Part shown: positions 43,318 through 56,400 of the stretch, in pieces
Numbering within the stretch: the stretch's first letter is position 1
Layout of the letters: every line of letters begins with the position of its first letter
NCBI GenBank assembly: GCA_015061285.1
Contig: SUWW01000007.1
Location: forward strand, 62,001 to 126,000
Length of the DNA: 64,000 nt
DNA from: Bacteroidales bacterium
Lineage (GTDB): Bacteria > Bacteroidota > Bacteroidia > Bacteroidales > Marinilabiliaceae
Reading direction: 5' to 3'
Notes under the pieces: model-generated
What the model was told of the DNA's origin: nothing
What the model saw: only the letters and a program-made list of their open reading frames with translations
Databases searched by the model: none
Translations under genes and position numbers: made by a program

Positions 43318-44442
43318 ATGACGGATTATGATTTGTACATAAATGCATTGATAGCGGTGCGTGGAGTTGGTCCACACACGGCAAAGTTGTTGGTGAACGA
43401 AGCCGGCGACGCTAAATCGGTGTTTTCTATGAGTCGTGCAGAGATGAACGCCATAGTTGGAATTGGTGACAAAACGTACGAATACATAACCACGCAAAAG
43501 AATGAAGTAATCGAAGAGGCTAAACGCGAACAAGATTACATGAACAAGCACGCCATACGTCAGATAAACTATACCGATGCCGCTTTCCCGCTGCGATTTA
43601 ATGCAATGCTCGATGGTCCTTTGGCAATTTTTGTGAAAGGTGAAGGCTCGCTTCAACCACACAAGTCGCTTAGTGTTGTGGGAACGCGCAAGGCTACTGA
43701 TGAGGGTAAGCAGATATGCACAGAAATAGTTGGAACTCTTGCTCGCAGATTTCCCGATTTGACGATAGTAAGTGGTTTGGCTTATGGTATAGATATTACG
43801 GCGCACAGAGCAGCATTGACCAACAATGTGCCTACGATAGCAGTTCTTGCGCATGGACTCGATCATATATATCCGGCAGCGCACAAGAACGAAGCGGCAC
43901 TTATGATGGAGAATGGCGCATTGCTGACCGAATATAGAGTAGGAACGCCTATGGAGCGTAAGCAGTTTGTTAGCCGCAACCGTTTGATAGCAGCTTTGAC
44001 AGATGCAACGCTTGTGGTAGAGAGTTCCGAAAATGGCGGTTCAATGCTGACGATGAGATATGCAGCATCGTATAGCCGCGAGATAATGGCAGTGCCAGGC
44101 TCGCCGCTTAGTGAGAGTTTCAGAGGCTGCAATTGGGCAATAAAGACAGGCTTTGCCAAGATGGTGGAGAATGCTGACGATGTGGCGGCTGTGATGAACT
44201 GGGAAAATGATAACGAAATAGAAAAACGTGACAATATAATAGAAATGGAACAGCGCGAACCATTGGACGAGAGCGAACAGCTACTTTGGGACGTGTTGCA
44301 AACCGAAAAAGACGGACTCACAGCAAGTATGTTGAGTGCGAAAATGCAAATGCCGGTGCGCAACGTAAACGCTATTCTCTTCGACTTGGAGATGAAAGAG
44401 CGAGTGAAAGCAATGCCGGGAAATAATTACAAGGCTATATGA
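43318..44442 (+). CDS. dprA: DNA processing protein DprA
   Basis: Protects and hands incoming single-stranded DNA to RecA during natural transformation. 374 residues from ATG 43318 (a GTG one codon earlier is possible). Helix-hairpin-helix at the N-terminus (VRGVGPHTAKLLVNEA), then the Rossmann core: VVGTRKATDEG, SGLAYGIDITAHRAAL and GSPLSESFRGCNWAIKTGFA. A C-terminal winged-helix-like segment (DGLTASMLSAKMQMPVRNVN) is present. Its stop overlaps by ATGA the start of the giant adhesin gene, an unusual coupling. Confidence 0.95.
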   Translation: MTDYDLYINALIAVRGVGPHTAKLLVNEAGDAKSVFSMSRAEMNAIVGIGDKTYEYITTQKNEVIEEAKREQDYMNKHAIRQINYTDAAFPLRFNAMLDGPLAIFVKGEGSLQPHKSLSVVGTRKATDEGKQICTEIVGTLARRFPDLTIVSGLAYGIDITAHRAALTNNVPTIAVLAHGLDHIYPAAHKNEAALMMENGALLTEYRVGTPMERKQFVSRNRLIAALTDATLVVESSENGGSMLTMRYAASYSREIMAVPGSPLSESFRGCNWAIKTGFAKMVENADDVAAVMNWENDNEIEKRDNIIEMEQREPLDESEQLLWDVLQTEKDGLTASMLSAKMQMPVRNVNAILFDLEMKERVKAMPGNNYKAI

Positions 44443-47400
44443 ATAAGCCACTAAAACCGAAAAACGATACAACAGATATGAACGTTACGAAACTTAAGAG
44501 CTTGATACTGATTCTGGTGATGACCATTTGGGGAGTCACGAGTGTGTATGGTACAACAGCCAAGTTGGTGTATGGTAGTGATGGTAAACCTGAAACTCTT
44601 TATATATCCACGGAGACTTTAGGGGAAACCGATAAAGATAGTAAATGCTTTTTGGCGTATAACTATGCTGGAACTGATACTATTACCATTGAGCCTGATC
44701 TTGAGACCATATCAGGTGTTGTCTATTGGAAACTTGATCTAACGGCAAGTACCTTCAGCGCAATTCGTAGCAGTTCGACGCTTTTAGCACGATTAATAGA
44801 TTTGCTGAAGACAAACCCATTGCCAATTACCGGCTTGGGAAATAGTAAGGAAACTATAACGTTGGAAAGCCCAATAGAAGAGGATAATGGCGGCACTACT
44901 ACAAACCCAGCTATAGCTGAGGCAACGTTCACACCTTCTAATGGTACGATGACTGTTACTATTACTAATACGGTATCGGGTGTATCTTACACGGTGACTG
45001 GTTCTAATGGCTATTCGCAAACTCAGGTGTCAAGTGGTGGAACGCTGACCTTTACTAATACGCCTACACAGCAATCAGATTCATATTCAGTAACGTATAC
45101 TGTATCTTCAAATAATGCGTCGCTTAGTACCATAAACACCTCGGGTATTCCTACGCTTACAGTTCCAGCAAAGGCCACGGCAACAACGGCAACATTCTCG
45201 CCTGCAGGTGGCACGATGACGATAGCTCTTTCGAATGCCGATGCTAACGCTACATATACTATAACTCGTTCGGGTACTGATAATAGTACGAAGCAGTTTA
45301 CTTATAGCGGCTCTTCGTTCACCGATACGCCAGCACAGGGCAATACTGCTGTTAGCTATACATATACTGTGGTGTCGAATAAGCAGAATAATACTATAAC
45401 AAATCAAGGTACTAACACGCTATCTGTAAATGCATTAGGTTGCAATTTGTCGGATTTTGGCATAACAAATCCTACTGGTTGTATAGGCGACCCAAATTCG
45501 TATCTTGAAATATCTGGTTCGCAAGAGGGTGTGAAGTATGAGGTTTACTCTTCGAGCAACTTGAACACGCCGTTGGCTTTTGCAACTTCAAGTAGTGGCA
45601 CGCAAATGACATCTGTTACGGGTAACTCAGCATCGGGCGACCCGATTCGTTTTTATGGACTTACAACAGCAGGTACATATAAGGTAAAAGCATCGTATGG
45701 TTCATGTGAGTTGTGGCTCTCAGACTCGTATGAAGTGCGAGATTACAGCGATTTTACTACAATATCAGATTTGACATATTGTCAAGGCGAGTTGGCAGAG
45801 GTGCAATACTTGCACGTGCGCAATGCCGAGAAGGGTGTTACCTATACGCTCTATGCTAACGGTAGCAGCATGGGTTCGGCATACAGTGCAAAAGCTGCGG
45901 TGGACAATGGCGTGGTTGAGATAAATATTACAGCGCTTACGCCTGGCAAGACTTATACTGTTTATGCGCAGCGTGAAGGATGCTCGTCGAATCCACAGCA
46001 AGTAGATGGTTCGCTTTCTATTAATTCGGCAGTACCTACAGCGCCTATAGTTATTGAGGCTCAGTGCAGTGGTTCTATCAATAGCATAACATTCAATACC
46101 GAAACGAATGTATCGTACGACTTGTATGAAGTGGGAAATAACACAAAACTACAGTCGACAACCAATGGCTCGTTTACAGGATTGACTGCAGGAAAATCTT
46201 ATTATGTTAAGTCGGAGTGTGGCTCTATAAGCCAAGTAAGTAATACTATCAAGTTCCCAACAGAGCAGAACTATACACTCAGCCCTACGTCTGGAGCATG
46301 TGCAGGCGAGACAGCTTCGTTTATGATGAGCAGTTCGGAAGTAGGTGTAGACTATTATGTGTATATGGGTTCAGCCAAGATAGCAGGACCATACGCAGGC
46401 ACAGGATATGCGTTGCAAATAGACGTGCCAGCAGCTGCAGCGGGAGCATACACAGTGAAAGCATTTCCATCGGGACAAGAGAATGCTTGCCCAGTGTCGG
46501 CAACGAACGATACATACACGGTTTCGGCTGGATTGAACAAAGTGACAGCAACAATAGATAATGAATGTTGCACCTTAGACAATCCTTCACAAGTTTCAAT
46601 TACTGGAAGAAATAACGGTATAACCTATTTCCTATATGATAGCGATGGTAACTATTATGGTCAGTTTGATGGAGCCGGAAAAATTTCAGTTACTCAAGCA
46701 GGTACATATTATGTATACGCAGCATGCACAGCCAACAGTTCGCTTCAGCAGGTGAGCAATTCGGCAATAATAATAAAATCGGGAGCTGTTGACACGAGCG
46801 TACGTATAGCAAACACAAGCGTGGGTTATATGTGCGATGCATCGTCGCGCATACTTACACTTACAGGTGCGCAATCGCAAGCTACATATACAGTATATAA
46901 GGTAACAACTGACGACACTGGAGCTGAGACTCTGACAGCAACATCGTATAGCAAGACGGCTTCGTCGGCATCGGAGACCATACAATTTACATTGACCGAA
47001 GAGGGAACATACGCAGTGAAAGCCAGTGTGAATGGCTGCAACACCAATGAAGTTACACTCGATGGACGCTTCACCATTAAGCCAAGCTATAGCTCAGAGA
47101 CAACAATTGATGTGCTTGCATATTGCTCTAACCAAGTGGGTTACCTCTCGGTGCTCAATGCCGAGAAAGATGTAACATACTTTGTATATCAGGGTAATAG
47201 CCGAGTAACAACGTTAGCTGAGATTACTGCAAATGCCGATAATGCCGATGTGCGATTCAACATGTCGACTGTGGCTGGCGCAGTAACCGCAACTACAGTA
47301 TATACAGTCAAAGCAAAACGTGGCGACTGCGAATTGTATGATGTGCCAGGTAGCTACACCGTAGTTCCATCGCCCGCTGTGATAACCGACGTTGATGTTC

Positions 47401-50400
47401 AGCAAGAGGCTACCGAAAGTTGTTTGACCAAAATAACATTGAATGGCACTCAAAGCGGACTCTATTACTATTTGAAAGATGCAGCTGGCGTTTACTCAAC
47501 AGCGAAACTTGCAGCTGGCGCAACGTTGACATTCGACAAGGTGCTGCCTGGTAAGTATTTCGTATACGCTACACCAGTAGACCCAACGAGCATTGCTTCT
47601 ACGAGTGGCGTATGTCAGGCAGAAGTGGGAACAGTAGTTGTTGGCGGTGCACCAATTTTGAATGTAGAAGAGACAACGGTTTACTATTGCTCTGATACAT
47701 ACGGAACTAAAGTAACAATAACTAGTGAAGAGCCTTATCCATCAGGTTCTACTATCACACTCTACAAATCGGATGGTACAGTGGTAGATACTCGCGACCT
47801 TATAGAAGACAATGTGTTCGATGGTGTGACGGAGGGTATATACTACGCCATAGCCAAGAGCGGTTTGGGTTGCGAAACCAAGACCACGAACATCACGGTG
47901 GTTAAGTATCCTAATATGCCTACCATTACTGGTTCGCTTTCGCCTGTGGCTGGCGAAACACAGTCGATATGTATGGCGACGGCAGGTTCGTTTACGTATA
48001 ACCTCACGATATTCTTCCCAGTTCCGCTTGTAGATGAGAATAGTACAAGCACAACAAATAACACCAAACCATACTCATTCACATTGCATATAAAAGGTGG
48101 AGGTATCGACCAAGAGATAAGCAGTACAAATACGACATATATAACAAATAAAGACAATCGCTCGTATGTATTTGCCTTTGTACCAAGCGAATGGCTGCCA
48201 AAAGATGCCGACGGAGACTATACAATATCGTTGACTATTAACGATACGGATACCGACATACCAGCCGATTGTTATCCTGCAACGCTTACGTTCAACGTAC
48301 AAAAAGCACCTGAAGACATTTGTGTTTCTGGTTATTCGGGAGAAGCTACAATGAACGTGATATGCCCAACCGACGTAGATCAAGAGATACAAGCACTTTA
48401 TGTGTGCGAAGGTGATGGTATATATTTGAAAGCATCGCCAGTGCCAAATGGAGGTTTCATACAGTGGTCGAAGAATGCGAACTTCGCAACTATAGAAGCG
48501 ACAACTACAGCCGATACATATTATCGTGACAATGCAACAACAGAGGGCGGAGAAGCAACAGTGGTAGATGGCGTAACATACTACTTGACCAAATATTATG
48601 CACGCCCCCGTAGTTCGGCCGACGATGATAACTCGTGTCCAGGAGCGTCGCGTACGGTAAATGTTTATGTTAAGAAGAATCCGATGTCGTACAACATTCC
48701 ATTGCAGGATTATCGTTGGCGACTTTGCGAGGATTCTGATCCTGTAGCACTTTCCGACTACTACAATGGTGCATACAAATACTACATCATGGCCGACGAT
48801 GGTTCGGGCAACTACTGTGAGATTACTCAGATAATTGGAGGTTCGGCGGTGTTTGACCCACAAGTGTTTACGCCTAATGGCATAGATGTAGCATACGCCA
48901 AAGAAAATGGTTATCTATCGTGCTTCACAGCCAAGAAAGATGCTCAAGGAAATCCGATACCACTCGATGTGGCAAGCTTCAGTGTCAGTGGAGCAGCAGG
49001 AACGTCTACCACATACCATATTATAGCGCGTAGTGCAGAATGTCCTGAGAATTTCTATTTGGACGAAGGCTACTTCACCGTGAATGCGAAGAATACGTTT
49101 GCTGTAAGTATTAATGCCGACGATTGCTATTGTACCAACGATCTTATCACCGTGCAAGGTATACCAAATGTGCCTCCAACAGAAGGTTATGGTTATTTGT
49201 ATGCAGAAGGTAAGTATATGGCAGACCAACCATCGGACGATGGCTTGACATGGCAATACACATTCAGCCCAGTGCTTCGCTACCGTGGCAATGCAAACGG
49301 CTACCCAGTAGAGTTTACATACGAATATAAAGACGACCGTGGTTGTGTATATGAGGCTAAGAAAACTTCATATCTATATCAGCCAGTGGCCGATGAAATA
49401 TTCTTTGGAATAGCAGGATTGCCAACGGCATGTAATGGAGACACCCCAGATCCACTCGCATTCCAAAAAGGCTTCAGCGAAGACTTCCTCTGCCCAGACG
49501 ACAACAATCACTATCGTCTTGTGCCATACGTATTCCAATACCAGTATCAGACCGATGGCAGCGGCAATCCTGTACTCGTTTACGACCGTCCAACATCTAC
49601 TACCAACATAGTTACATATACAAGGGGCTACGCACATACGGCTGCCGAGAAAGTGTTCTACGTGGTGAACGAAGGCACAATGGCTGAGGCAAATGCAGCT
49701 TGGCCTGCAGGTTATTCAAAACTCAATAGCCATTCACAAACAGTAACTTATTATGCAGCAGGTAACAAGGTTAACTACGTTTCGCCTTGGTTCGCTAACA
49801 ATACAATGGCAATTGATGTTCATGCTATAGACGGAACAAAGATTGTTATTACCTCAGAAATAGCCTACACTCAAGTGGGTGATAAATACACAGTTACAGA
49901 AACAATTCACGTTATAGAAGATGCAGCTTATACCTTTAGCGATGGCACTATAATTTCGGCGCTCGACCTTACAACAGCTAAGGTTGCCGCGCAAGGCGCA
50001 TTCTATCAGAAGTTGCCAACCGACTTGTCGTACTACACCAGCCAAGACGTAAACAACTACTATTATAACTTCTCGGGAGTTCCTGTTCATGCTGTTTATG
50101 TAAAATCGAAGACATTGAAACATTCAGGAGCAAGCACAACAAATCCTGAAAACTATACATATACATATACCGAAAACGTAGACGAAGCAATGGAAGATGG
50201 CACAACGGGCAATAAACTCGTTGGCTACTACTACTTTGTGCCTTCGGAGATTGGTAACAACAATACAAACACCATTACGCTCTACGTAGACAATGGTGCT
50301 GAATGTCGAGGCAACCAGAACGACCAATGTCGTGCTTCGGTAAGCCGTCCAATACGTATAAAGCGTGAACTTAAACACAACATGTGTTCAAGCTATTGTG

Positions 50401-53400
50401 CATACGATAACAATAGTATTCCAGTAACACTTAACTATCCATCGCGACCACTCTCTGCGGCCGAGACTGTGAACGGGGCAAACTTCGCAACAAGCGACCT
50501 TATAACTACATACAATTATAATTATGAGGGCGTTTGCGGAACTTCGACCGTTGTTATAAAGAAAGTTCAGACCAAAGATGCCGACGGCAAACCTACATCA
50601 TATTATCCTGCTTATAACCACGTATATAACATCGATTATAACCAGTTAACTGCCGAACCTATAGTTACTTACGATGATAACGGAATAGGTAGCGTGGATT
50701 TCGACTTGCATAAATGCGTGGAGACAACACCAGTTTCGTTCACCTTCGACTTCGATGGTGGAACTTCTGGTGAGGGTACGTATGAATTCCATTGGACATT
50801 TACAGATGCTACAGGTTGCGCAATGGATACCACTTGGTATGTAGAGGTTATTAGCAAATCTGCGCCATTCGGTATATATCATGGAACGACATTCGCTAAT
50901 GCCAACACACCTGCACAATATCCATCGAAAAAGTCGGATGCAAGTAGTACTACATATAATGGTTCAACATTTACAGGTACTTGGGATTATAGCGATTTGC
51001 AAGATGACTCTTGGTTCGATTCGAATGGCAACCTCAAAAACCAACAAGGTTTGCCAGAAATACGTATCTGCTGGAATTCAAATACGGCAGATGTAAACCT
51101 CTATACTGCAGAAAATATCTTGAGTTTCTTGCCCGATGATATGATAGAGGTGGCTACAACAGCTACTGGCAAAACATACGGTCCGGGTATCTTCTACTTG
51201 CAGGAAGTAGTTAGTGATGATGGTACTGTAAATGATGTGCCAGCCATACCTGTTGATGGTCAAGATGGTGTGATAGAGATTAATCAGACCAACTTCCCAG
51301 GTCACCAGTGGCTGAATAACTATTCGGTATATACAACTGCGCTGAAAGACAAGAAATACCGCGTGCTTTATTACGAAGGCTGCGGCGTGGTTTGGTTGCG
51401 CGAGATTTACCTCATAGGCAACTCATCAGTAACAATACAAATTGGTGATGGAAGCTATGTGCAGTGTACAACCGCTTCGGAAAACGTCAATGGCTTGACA
51501 ACATCGAAGATTAACCATACTATTAAGGTAACAGCTACAGGTACAGCTATTCAGAATGGTAGCTTCTCTATATCGCCAGAAAAGTTGCTTAGCTCAACTA
51601 CCACAAAAGAGGAAACGGCTGGTCAGGTAATTTATACCACCTACTTGGACATCGATGAATATAAGAAGAGTTTGAAGACAGAGGACGATGCTACATTCTA
51701 CCTCAACTTCACATTCCAATCTGGTGATTGCTGGAATACGACCACCAAGGAGTTTATGATACACGATAACTCCGACCCGAACTTCAAAGTTTCGTCGCTC
51801 AATGGCGCTACGGAAGAACCTCGAATCTTCTGCCGCAGCGATGAAGGCGCATATCCACTTGCTACGGAGCACCCACTGAAATCGGGCAGTTCAACAGAGC
51901 GTGTGCCAGGCTACGGTTACTTCGAGGTAACTATGCAGGGAGTTACCTACACTGCCAACGATGCGAGCCGCAACCTCGGTCTGGAATTTGTATACAACTC
52001 TAATTATGGTGAAACGTCAGTAGACTATTTTGCTAAGAGTGAAGTAGATGCAGCGCTTGCAGCCGCTTCGCCAAGAGTGTCGGCAACGCCGATAATTGAA
52101 AATGGTAATACATATTATGCTAAAGACGAAGTTGATGCTCAATTTACATTGCTTGGCATCTCGGCTTCGCTGACGCCGGTAGATGTTAATGGTGTAGATT
52201 GCTATACTGCTACCGATGTTAATGCCATAATGACACTCAATGCTAAGACACTCTCGTCGTCAGTTCAAGTGGTAACCATTGATGATGTAGATTATTACAA
52301 GAAAAGCACGATTTTGTCAGAGTTTGCTGCGCTCAACGTAGATGCAAGTACGCTAACCACTGTTCAGAAAAACATTTCGTCGAGCCTTGCAGGAACGAAA
52401 CTAACAACAGTGCCTTGCAACGGTGACATCACCGACGATATGGGTCAGTTCTACTTCAATCCTGAGAATCTCTCGCCAGGCATATATAATATCAACTACA
52501 TATTTATGTCGGAGAGCGGAGCATGTCCGCAGACCATATTCCGCCAATACTATGTAGCACCTAAGCATCAGTATCAAGCTACCGATACTGTGGTTTATTG
52601 CCCATTCTATGTTGATAAAGACGGCAACTATAAGGAGAATTGGCTCAACAACGAAGAGCTCGGTAGTGACGGCAATTCTCTTGGACTTGACTTGTTGACA
52701 GACAAGTTGCAATTCCAAATGCAGGATCTCGACCAGAAGAAATATGGCTACTACACCTTCAAGATGACGCACGCCACCAATAGCGCCATTAGCTATGATA
52801 TGGAGATAAAGAACTCTACGAATACTGATGGTGAGTATGTAGCAAACTCGGGCAATGTGATCGCAACACATGTAATTACGAACCAAGCAGGTGCCGATCA
52901 TAAAGTATATGAGACAGCGCAGCCGCAAGATGGTTGGAATGTTACGGCAAGTCTACCTATTAAGTACATACTTAGCCCAGAGAACACCGTAACCGATGGC
53001 ACATTGCCAACGGCTACCAACCCCTATGACGATACATATATATATGTACTCGATAAGAGTGGCAGTGATATTAATGGTCGTAGTTTGCCTACAGGCGCAA
53101 CAGAGCAGACTACTAACACTTGCGACAACGTGATAGCTAAGATTATCCCTATTAAGTATAGAGATTATGTAATGCAATTCGACCTTGTCAACTCATGTTC
53201 TACTGCCGATGGTGCGGATAGAAGCAATGGCTCAGTAACCCTTAGCAGTCTGACGAAAAATGGTCAGCCAGTGAGCATAAGTTCAACGGCCTTTAGCTAC
53301 GCATGGTTCGATTATAAGACAAATGGAGCAAACCTTTCGAGTGACAAAGCGATGGCTAACAATGAATATAGCTATCCAAACTTGCCAGCTGGACAATATA

Positions 53401-56400
53401 TCTTGTTGCTCACCGACAACGAAACAGGTTGTGTGTACAAATCGCCAGTTCAGACGATAAATGCAGTTGAACCAGTCGACTTTGTGCTCAACGTCACCGA
53501 GCCATACAACTGCTGTACTGATGCCGACGATAGTAACTGTACGGCTATAGGTTCTGCAGCTATTGATCACGTTAGCAACTCGAACTTCAACGTTGTTTGG
53601 TCGCAGCGCTCAGGATCAGAGTTTACGACGCATAACACTAATATTCAGAATCTTACTGCTGGATATTATTCTGTTTCGGTGTTCTCAGGCGACAATACCG
53701 AATGTAGCAACACAATGGAGTTTGAGATTAAGGCATTGCCTAATATCACTTCAATATATAGCTCAGAAGATGTAAGTTGTAAGGGTGCTCAAGATGGTAA
53801 AGTTGAAATTACGTTTACGCACTTGCAAAATGTAGCAGAATATACAGTTCCAACCACCGCAACCTCAACAAACTATGTGAAATATCGTGCCTTCAACTCG
53901 AAGGTTAACTTCATAATAGTGGAAAAAGGAAACACCGTTGATGGATCAAGTTCGGGTTGGAAGAAAGTATCGGATTTTGTTACCCAAAGCAACTACGACA
54001 TCTCAGGCTTCAACATACGTTCTAAAGTAACTTATACAGCTGGTGGTCAAAATGATGAATCCACACAAAAAGATGGTCAGATACTCGTTTCTAATAAACT
54101 TTCGGTAGACAATCTTGTGGCTGGCGAGTATACCATTTGGTATATGTATGAAGACTATCCAAACTGCATATATTCGCAAGACTTTACAATAGAAGAGCCT
54201 GATAAAGAGCTTAATATCGTTCGCTATGCTGTTGAAGATGTAAACTGCAAGTGCGAAGATCCAAGCAATCCTGAAACCTACGATATTAATGCTGCAAACT
54301 GCACACTTGGTTCTATCCAAGTAACGCAAATGGAAGGTGGTAACGTGACACAGCAAGGAACTCTTACCAACTATACATTTAAGCTATTCGATAATTCAGG
54401 TAATGATGTAACAGCAACATACGTAAGCACCGATAAAACCTATCGTTTTGAAGGCTTACCAGCAGGCACATATACATTACATGCTGAAGACGATAAAGGA
54501 TGTTACGATGAAGAACAAATAGTCATCTACGAGCCTGATTATATCGATCTTGTAACCCCAGAATTCTATGTATGTAGCTCGTCGATAGTTTCAAGCATAA
54601 CGGGTAGCTGGAACACTGTGACAGCGCAGAAGAACCAGCGCAACCACGCAACTACGTTCGAACTCTCTGTTTGGCGCTACGACAAATCGCGCACAACATG
54701 GGTTATGACCAACGACTGGGCTACCGTTCAAGACGGTGTCAACAAGTCATTCACTATTGATTTGACAGATATTACCGAGCCTGTCAACTATAAAGTAGCA
54801 TACCGCGCTAAGTGGACGAATCCAAGCACATATACTATCGATGGTCAGACGGATAAGGTGATAACATGTTATGGCGAAAAAGTTGTAACTATAGAGCCAA
54901 AGATTGTAGCGCAGATAGTAAGCACAGTTGATTTCCTCTGTGCCGACAATGAGAAAGAGTACGACAGTGCAAATAGTACAATTGGAAGTAAATCCGTAGC
55001 TACTATTACAGCTTCGGCAACATACGGCGATTCAGAATATCACTTCTACAAACTATATAAGCAAGTAGATAATGGTAATGGTACATACGATTACTCGCTT
55101 GTGGCTTCGCAAGTGATAAAAGATAATGGCGCTTATACAGGCATAAGCGATGAAAGCAACGAAGTAAAGAAGACACAATACACATTTACACTTCAAAGTG
55201 GCAACACAGGTACATTCATCGTTCGCGTATACAATGGATTGAACGATGGAGAGGGAACATGTTTCTCAGAAACTGCACCTGTAACTATTACTCAGCCCAA
55301 AGACATCCGTGTTGAGGCTGAGAATATTATTCCTGATAATGGTACGTCGATAGGTTCTATTGAGATAAAGGCAATTGAAAATGGTATCGGTCAGAGCTAC
55401 GAATGGTATTGGTATGCAGCCGATGACCTCGATAATGCTCTTACCACAACGACCAATCCTACCGGTAAGAATGCCAACCCAATAGATCACCTTTCAGTTC
55501 GCGATGCTCAAAACAACCGTTTGGCGTCGAAGAACTTCATAATTAAGGTTGTTGATACCGAACGATGCTACTTCGATAAGCAGTTTACCGTAGGTGGCAA
55601 CTCATTGCAAGTTGATGCCACATCGATAGACAATCAATGTTACTCTGAGAATGCAGGTACAGGTTCTATCACCCTTACTATCACAGGTCAAGCACCATAT
55701 ACAGTGAAGTTGGGCGGCGAGGTATATATTGACGCACAAGGTAACAGAGCCGATAATATTATGCCTGTCAACGCTGGTGATGCGAACGTAACTTACACCC
55801 TCAGCAACTTGATGGCTGGTTCGTACCAAATCACTGTTGTAGATGGAAATAACGTAAGTGTCGACCTCGATCCTATTGTAATTAGCAATATATCTAACAT
55901 GGTTAGAGGTGCGGTAACGTCGGTACTTAATATAGATGGTACGGGCGTTATTACGGCTGAAATCAAAGGCGGCGCAATAAAAGGTGGCAATCCGAATTAT
56001 CGTTGGTATCTCTACAAAGAGGGCGAAGACCAAGCAAGCGATCAAGGTACAGTATCTACTATGAATGCTGCTGATAGCGTAAGTACTATCACGACAAAAG
56101 CAGATTTAACTGCAGCTGTATACTACTTGATGGTTTACGACTTCAACTCGATAGACCAAGATCCTACAACCAACAACACCTGTATGATACGCTTCGACGA
56201 CCTTGTGCTTTCATACAACCTGAAAGATGTGCAGCCGCTCTGCGAAACATCCGACAAAGGTTCGTTGGAGGCAGAACTTGTTCGTGCTGTTGGTACGGTT
56301 ACATATAAATGGTATTATTCCGATACTTATTCAGACAACATAGCTAACTACACAGAGCTAACTAACACTGATGTAACTAATTATCCGAATGGTAAGAGCC

